Assembly (NCBI GenBank): GCA_002401955.1
Contig: NVUQ01000017.1
Coordinates: forward strand, 1 to 56,790
DNA: 56,790 nt
Source: Flavobacteriales bacterium
GTDB lineage: Bacteria > Bacteroidota > Bacteroidia > Flavobacteriales_E > Vicingaceae
Reading direction: 5' to 3'
This document shows, in pieces, positions 52,294 to 56,790 of the stretch (positions are counted from its first letter, which is position 1; every line of letters begins with the position of its first letter). The notes beneath the pieces are model-generated. The model did no database searches. It had not been told where the DNA came from and saw only the letters and a program-made list of their open reading frames with translations. Both the position numbers and the translations under genes were made by a program.

Positions 52294-52536
52294 TTACCCT
52301 CCGATTATTGCAATAGGAAAACTATTATTAAAACATATTACCCTATCTAACAATGCTAATGCGCTTTTATCAATATGGGTACTAGGATCAATTTCTATAA
52401 TTAATGAATTTGCTCTATTCTGAAGAATCATTCGTCTGCTTGTTCTTATTAAGTTTTTCGCTTTAAATAAATTAATCTTTTCGCTCTTTGAGATAAATAC
52501 ATTTACTACAAAATCATTACATCTTAAATTTGTCAT
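52294..52536 (-). CDS. Small STAS-like protein, family shared with 43924-44163
   Basis: This is an 80-residue protein. Matches the 79-residue paralogue over its length: SKSEKINLFKAKNLIRTSRRMILQN, LIIEIDPSTHIDKSALALLDRVIC, NSFPIAIIGG. It lies 7 bp after a T9SS gene stop and before regulator copy 2. Unlike its paralogue, no 49-residue membrane gene follows it. Function unknown. Confidence 0.65.
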   Translation of the reverse strand: MTNLRCNDFVVNVFISKSEKINLFKAKNLIRTSRRMILQNRANSLIIEIDPSTHIDKSALALLDRVICFNNSFPIAIIGG

Positions 52537-52543
52537 CTCTATC

Positions 52544-54478
52544 CTATTTCATTTTCATCATGCGCTCTACTACTTGTGTTGTTTCGCTAATTACTTTCAC
52601 AAAGTAGGTTCCTGTTGGCAGTTGATCGTTTAGCGTTATTTCAGTTGCACCTGATTCTATTGTTTGCGCATGCACATTTCTCCCCAAGCAATCTAGTACT
52701 TCTATGGTAACTGGGTAAGTTGTACTTTCTGAAATTTGTACGGTAAAGCTGTTTTCAAATGGGTTCGGATAGATATTAATGTCAGCTGATTGCTCACAAG
52801 TAATTGTTCTTACACCATTATATTCAAATAAACCATTAAAATCAGTTTGTTTTAAACGATAATAGACTGTTCCGTTAATAGGATTGTCATCTGCCCAGCT
52901 GTAGTTAATAGTTGTATTATTGTTACCATTTCCATTTACCGTACCAATAGCTTTAAAATTGATAGCATCAGTGCTTCTTTCAATGGTAAAGTAATCGTTG
53001 TTTATTTCTGATGTTGTTGTCCAAGTCAATTGTGGTGTTTCTTTTTTGCAATCTATATCAAATTGTGTTAATTTAACAGGTAATGGTGTTGCGGAGTTTA
53101 TAGAAGCTATCGTAATATAACGTGTACTATTATTTGTAATATGGGCAGTTGAAATACCTGAGATCGTAATTACAGGATTGCTGTATGTAATAACAATTCC
53201 TGTTCCATCTCCATTGTAATAACAAGTAGTTCCTCCGTTAGAAAAATCTCCATCATCATCAACTAGCAATCTCAAGTGGGCAGTATTAACTAAAGTAGGG
53301 TTAGAAGCAGGATTATTTAAAGTTACATCCCAACTAAAATCTTCATTCGTACTGGTCCTTGTTACTTTCCATTCTCTTTCTAATCTTGAATACAACGCAC
53401 ATCCAGTTAAACCTGCTGGCATTTCTGCATTAGCTGTCACGTTTGCATTCATTGCTCCTTGATTATCACCCATCAGGACCCATGAGTGGCTATTTGGAAA
53501 AGTGGTAGCATTTAAAGTATTTGAAGTAGATAATGTCCCCAAGTAGATTCGTGTCGTATCATCATGAGTATGTGATTGCTTTTGAACAAAGCCAGAGGCA
53601 TCATCTCTACCTATTCCAATGATTCCATTTTGATAAGCTGTACCATCTGAAGCATCCCATATATTGTTGCTATTTGAAGCAGTATAATCTCCCTGAGTTC
53701 CTCCTCCAGTATTATCTAATGTAACGCCATATTTAACCGCCAAATAGGTTTCTGCTTTTGCTTGATTTAATGCACTTAATGAGTAGGTATAAACTAATAT
53801 CTCATTAACATCTCCAACGAGATTTCCAATTCCATCTTCTCTGATCCCAATTTTATTGTTAGCCGTTGACGTGTTGATGCCTGTCGCAGTGTTTGATGCA
53901 GCATTTAGGGCTTGTACAAAACCGTTTCTCCCAGAACCGGATAAATAATTAGTACACGACAAGGTTCTTTTTCCTGCACGATTAGCATTTGCAGCTATAA
54001 TTAACCTTGCAGCTGTATTTTGCCAAGAATTTTTCAATTCTCCGTTAGCACCAATTTTAAAACGGTTTGCCCGAAGATTTTCGTCTAATCCTGCAGCTAA
54101 TACAAAACCTGTACCTGTAACATTATTGGCTACATACAACACCGTATAACTAGATGCTCCTCCAGGGACTGTCGCATTTGGCAACTTGAAATGTTGTCTT
54201 GGGTTTGAAGCCCCTACTATGTCTATTCCTGGGTTATAGTTGGTACTAACTGTTTGATAGGTTGGTTGCTTCGTTCCTACAGATTGAGTTCCATCATTTC
54301 CGCTCCCACTTTGATCAATCCAACTAGTTAAAGAGGCACCGTTAGTTGTGCTGCTTGTTCCTGCATCTGCTTTTACCCACAGATTCATGTTGATAGTTCC
54401 GAAACCACCTGGACTTTGCGCATTTAAACATTGAATGGATAAAAACAGAATGATTAGTGTGTTGTAGCTTCTTTTCAT
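52544..54478 (-). CDS. T9SS type A secreted protein with LamG-like N-terminal domain
   Basis: This is a 644-residue protein. It has a signal peptide (MKRSYNTLIILFLSIQCLNAQ), a beta-sandwich region (NLWVKADAGTSSTTNGASLTSWIDQSGSGNDG, FNEILVYTYSLSALNQAKAETYLAVKYGVTLD), then a DUF8202-like middle (DDASGFVQKQSH, RLEREWKVTRT), the linker NNDYFTIERSTDAINFKAIG and a sorting domain (IYPNPFENSFTVQI, GTYFVKV). The ATG at 54499 lies inside the -7 box, so ATG 54478 is used. Probably a surface adhesin. Confidence 0.83.
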   Translation of the reverse strand: MKRSYNTLIILFLSIQCLNAQSPGGFGTINMNLWVKADAGTSSTTNGASLTSWIDQSGSGNDGTQSVGTKQPTYQTVSTNYNPGIDIVGASNPRQHFKLPNATVPGGASSYTVLYVANNVTGTGFVLAAGLDENLRANRFKIGANGELKNSWQNTAARLIIAANANRAGKRTLSCTNYLSGSGRNGFVQALNAASNTATGINTSTANNKIGIREDGIGNLVGDVNEILVYTYSLSALNQAKAETYLAVKYGVTLDNTGGGTQGDYTASNSNNIWDASDGTAYQNGIIGIGRDDASGFVQKQSHTHDDTTRIYLGTLSTSNTLNATTFPNSHSWVLMGDNQGAMNANVTANAEMPAGLTGCALYSRLEREWKVTRTSTNEDFSWDVTLNNPASNPTLVNTAHLRLLVDDDGDFSNGGTTCYYNGDGTGIVITYSNPVITISGISTAHITNNSTRYITIASINSATPLPVKLTQFDIDCKKETPQLTWTTTSEINNDYFTIERSTDAINFKAIGTVNGNGNNNTTINYSWADDNPINGTVYYRLKQTDFNGLFEYNGVRTITCEQSADINIYPNPFENSFTVQISESTTYPVTIEVLDCLGRNVHAQTIESGATEITLNDQLPTGTYFVKVISETTQVVERMMKMK

Positions 54479-54492
54479 GAAAAAATTTTTCA

Positions 54493-54500
54493 CAAACATA
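54493..54500 (-). promoter_or_regulatory. -7 box of the T9SS gene at 52544
   Basis: TATGTTTG on the minus strand fits TAnnTTTG exactly and ends 14 bp before the ATG, implying a very short leader. No clear -33 box is seen. Confidence 0.5.
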
Positions 54501-54575
54501 CAGTCATGAGTGTTGTGAAAAAATTTATAGGGGGTGACAGATGGGGGTCGTCTCTATATAGCCTTTGTTTGCAGG

Positions 54576-56324
54576 CTACAAAAACCTTTCGAGGTAGGTT
54601 GATAAGTTGGTAGTTCCCGAGAGATTTAACTTCTTTTTTAATCTGTTCTTGGATTTTTTTGCTGAATCGATCTCTGTGTTTTTGCTAATAGCAATTTCTT
54701 TATTAGAGATTCGCATGACTACCATAGCAGATAGTTTTAATTCTACCTCGGTTAAATCTGGATGATGTATTTTTAGTTCTGTATAAAAATTACTACTTAA
54801 ATCCCCCATTTGATTTTGAAGATGTGCCCTTGTAGATTTCACATCCAACTCATTTTGTATAAAGAACTCGATGGTTTTTAATTCTGGCTTGGAAATGCTC
54901 TCTAATTGACCCAATTGATTGATAAGCTTTTCAGAAAAGTCTTGTTTAACCAATAACTCATGCGACAAGACTTGAACATTTCTGCTCTCTTCTTGAACCT
55001 TTAGTTTTAGGAAATCCTGTTCCTTATTGGCTAACTTTAATTGTACCTCCTTTAACATTGCTCTTTTTTGGTATCTTGATAAGAAGAAGAGAATAATTAA
55101 AATAACTATAAGTGAACCTCCTCCCAATAACCATTTTTGTAAGCTACTTTTTTGTTTTTCTACTTTCAGTTGTTGCCTTAACAACTCCTTTTCAGTTTCT
55201 ATTTGTAAAGTAACTTGCTGCAATGCGTTTGTCGCATATTCTTCTACCAGGATTTGGTTGGTTTCGATACTTGATTGAGATTCGGTTTTAATTACAACAA
55301 TCCATTTTTTGAGGTTGTATTCATAGTTCGTTTTGTCCCCTAACACCAGAAATACATCCATGTACATTTCCAAAATATGAAGCTCTTGAGCAATAGTAAT
55401 AAGGGGATTGTATTCATTCAACATTTCATAATTAGCCTGTAATGTATCCAATCTAAGCAAGGCTTGTTTATAATCGTTTCTCTTAATGTCAATTTCAGCA
55501 AGCATTATTTCTGCGCCATAAAAAGACACTCCGCCCTTTTTTTTACTTTTATCCGAATCTAACTGCAAGGCCTTGTATGCTCCATCAAGGTCGCCTTTCA
55601 TATAATAACAAGAGCCTACATTTCCAATAAGAAACCCATATTTACTTTCATCCAAACCAAGGCTGTCTACCAATTTGATGGCCTCAGAAAATGCAGCGAT
55701 TGCCTCATCATATCGACCTAAACCCTTACAGATCAAACCATGTTGATTGTAGGTAGCTACCAGTTTTTTCGGTTTATTTTGTGCTCGGGCTATTCTTATC
55801 GATTCTAGTGTTTGCATCAGTGCACTGTCAGGAATTTCCATCAAGACATATAATCTAGCTTTGGTGTAAAAATTTCGTTCATTTAGTTCCGGATTGCAAC
55901 CCATATTGACGTAATTAATCCCTTGGCGAAAATCGCGCAGCGTAATCATAAATTCTGCCAGTTGATTAAAGATGATATAACAGTTTTCGCACTGGGTGAT
56001 TTCAATATTATTACCACAGTAAACTTCATAAGTGGAGAGCGTCATTCTGAACGCTTCATTAAGTTTATTAAACTTCATCAAGCTTTTTATTTTATGGCTG
56101 TAAGCTTTAATAGCTTGTGAAGTTGTTCCATATTTGACCCTATGTTTTACGAATTGATCCCCATAGTACATGGCAGAATCGTAATTGAGTCGATGGTTAT
56201 AATAGTGAAATGAAGCATACAGAGAATCTGCTTTTCCCTGTTGTTTAGGTGTTTCCTGAGCTCTGGAGGGTACTGAAGAAAATACGGCTAACAATAGGAT
56301 AATATAGAATAGAATGACACGCAT
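54576..56324 (-). CDS. Membrane-anchored TPR-HTH transcriptional regulator, copy 3
   Basis: This is a 582-residue protein. It has a signal peptide (VILFYIILLLAVFSSVPSRAQ), TPRs (30-350; GLGRYDEAIAAFSEAIKLVD), a coiled-coil, a membrane helix (WLLGGGSLIVILIILFFLS), then QVLSHELLVKQDFSEKLINQ and an HTH (LTEVELKLSAMVVMRISNKEIAISKNTEIDSAKKSKNRLKKKL). The C-terminal third is close to copy 2, while the TPR part is diverged, suggesting a different cue but similar DNA output. The start is ATG 56324; upstream residues are not signal-like. Confidence 0.82.
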   Translation of the reverse strand: MRVILFYIILLLAVFSSVPSRAQETPKQQGKADSLYASFHYYNHRLNYDSAMYYGDQFVKHRVKYGTTSQAIKAYSHKIKSLMKFNKLNEAFRMTLSTYEVYCGNNIEITQCENCYIIFNQLAEFMITLRDFRQGINYVNMGCNPELNERNFYTKARLYVLMEIPDSALMQTLESIRIARAQNKPKKLVATYNQHGLICKGLGRYDEAIAAFSEAIKLVDSLGLDESKYGFLIGNVGSCYYMKGDLDGAYKALQLDSDKSKKKGGVSFYGAEIMLAEIDIKRNDYKQALLRLDTLQANYEMLNEYNPLITIAQELHILEMYMDVFLVLGDKTNYEYNLKKWIVVIKTESQSSIETNQILVEEYATNALQQVTLQIETEKELLRQQLKVEKQKSSLQKWLLGGGSLIVILIILFFLSRYQKRAMLKEVQLKLANKEQDFLKLKVQEESRNVQVLSHELLVKQDFSEKLINQLGQLESISKPELKTIEFFIQNELDVKSTRAHLQNQMGDLSSNFYTELKIHHPDLTEVELKLSAMVVMRISNKEIAISKNTEIDSAKKSKNRLKKKLNLSGTTNLSTYLERFL

Positions 56325-56442
56325 AATTGAAGTCAAATATACAGAAGAAATAAAAAATAGCCACATCTTTAAACGAACTAATAGGGGCAACCACTCTCGC
56401 TGTATTAAGTTGGTTGTAACAACTTGAAAGAAATATTTTTAT

Positions 56443-56790
56443 CTATTTCATTTTAACGATTCGTTCAACAGCTTGTGTTGTTTTATTAAAGATTTTTACA
56501 AAGTAAGTTCCCGTAGTTATTTTTTCATCTAAAACTATTTCAGTTAGTACACTTTCAATTATTACTTGAGAGTGTACAGTTCTTCCTAAGTAATCGAAGA
56601 CTTCTACTGTTGTTGGATAAGTAGTGTTTTCTGATAATTGAACTGTAAAACTATTTGTAAAAGGGTTGGGGTAAATGGAAATGTCACCATCTTGCTCACA
56701 AGTAATTGTTCTTACACCATTATATTCAAATAAACCATTAAAATCAGTTTGTTTTAAACGATAATAGACTGTTCCGTTAATAGGATTGTC
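56443..56790 (-). CDS. T9SS type A protein, C-terminal fragment cut by the window edge
   Basis: The open minus frame covers 115 residues ending VERIVKMK then TAG. It carries the shared linker (DNPINGTVYYRLKQTDFNG), IYPNPFTNSFTVQL-like text and GTYFVKI. The 96 bases up to the window end are identical to about 52800-52895 in the T9SS gene at 52544. Function of the missing part is unknown. Confidence 0.85.
   Translation of the reverse strand, partial: DNPINGTVYYRLKQTDFNGLFEYNGVRTITCEQDGDISIYPNPFTNSFTVQLSENTTYPTTVEVFDYLGRTVHSQVIIESVLTEIVLDEKITTGTYFVKIFNKTTQAVERIVKMK

Noticed and set aside
54550..54580. TAGCCT/AGGCTA hairpin after regulator copy 3
   Set aside because: Short stem without a clear T-tract; could be chance.
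1..56790. rRNA or tRNA genes
   Set aside because: I saw no cloverleaf-like or rRNA-like conserved words on either strand.

Overview
The window is AT-rich DNA from a Bacteroidota chromosome, most likely a marine or freshwater member of the Flavobacteriia. The signs are many proteins with type IX secretion (T9SS) C-terminal sorting domains of both type A (NxxYPNP...GxYFxK) and type B (gliding-motility CHU_C), a PorP/SprF protein, Bacteroidota -7 promoter boxes (TAnnTTTG), A-rich leaders in place of Shine-Dalgarno sites, and several probable TTG starts.

Region 1 (1-10505) is an accessory zone of mostly single genes: T9SS-secreted proteins, a DUF5060/GH5-like hydrolase, a YwqK-like lipoprotein, a HigBA toxin-antitoxin pair and secreted unknowns. 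The genes are separated by imperfect palindromes with GCTAAC/GTTAGC-type ends that resemble integron attC sites. A 94-bp direct repeat and a 115-bp MITE-like repeat lie around one reversed gene. No integrase is in the window.

Region 2 (10508-20409, minus strand) has a four-gene cluster of M23 peptidase, RDD membrane protein, unknown protein and DUF900-type hydrolase. It is followed by phenylalanine hydroxylase (phhA), a lipoprotein, pterin carbinolamine dehydratase (phhB), a GH3/serine beta-lactamase fusion and a DNRLRE-like T9SS protein.

Region 3 (20732-27064, plus strand) holds a split transketolase. Its halves are separated by a four-helix-bundle (23S intervening-sequence-type) gene bracketed by perfect 11-bp inverted repeats, and by a VWA protein. 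An ECF sigma factor, a putative anti-sigma protein, a periplasmic helical protein and a cytoplasmic solute-binding-fold protein follow.

Region 4 (27210-56790, nearly all minus strand) is a cell-surface expansion. An adhesin, PorP/SprF and OmpA/PD40 operon is followed upstream by large T9SS substrates (PKD arrays, propeller-like proteins, GEVED, LamG, FISUMP). Three paralogous TPR-transmembrane-HTH regulators are interleaved with them, together with a C-terminal scrap of a fourth. Small paralogous proteins of about 50-80 residues sit between them. Three of the T9SS genes share an ungapped 67-nt upstream block, two other genes share a promoter block, and homologous terminators precede two regulators. 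A structured plus-strand RNA with its own terminator lies between one such terminator and its regulator. My inference is that this is a modular, self-duplicating set of surface proteins controlled by membrane-anchored regulators.
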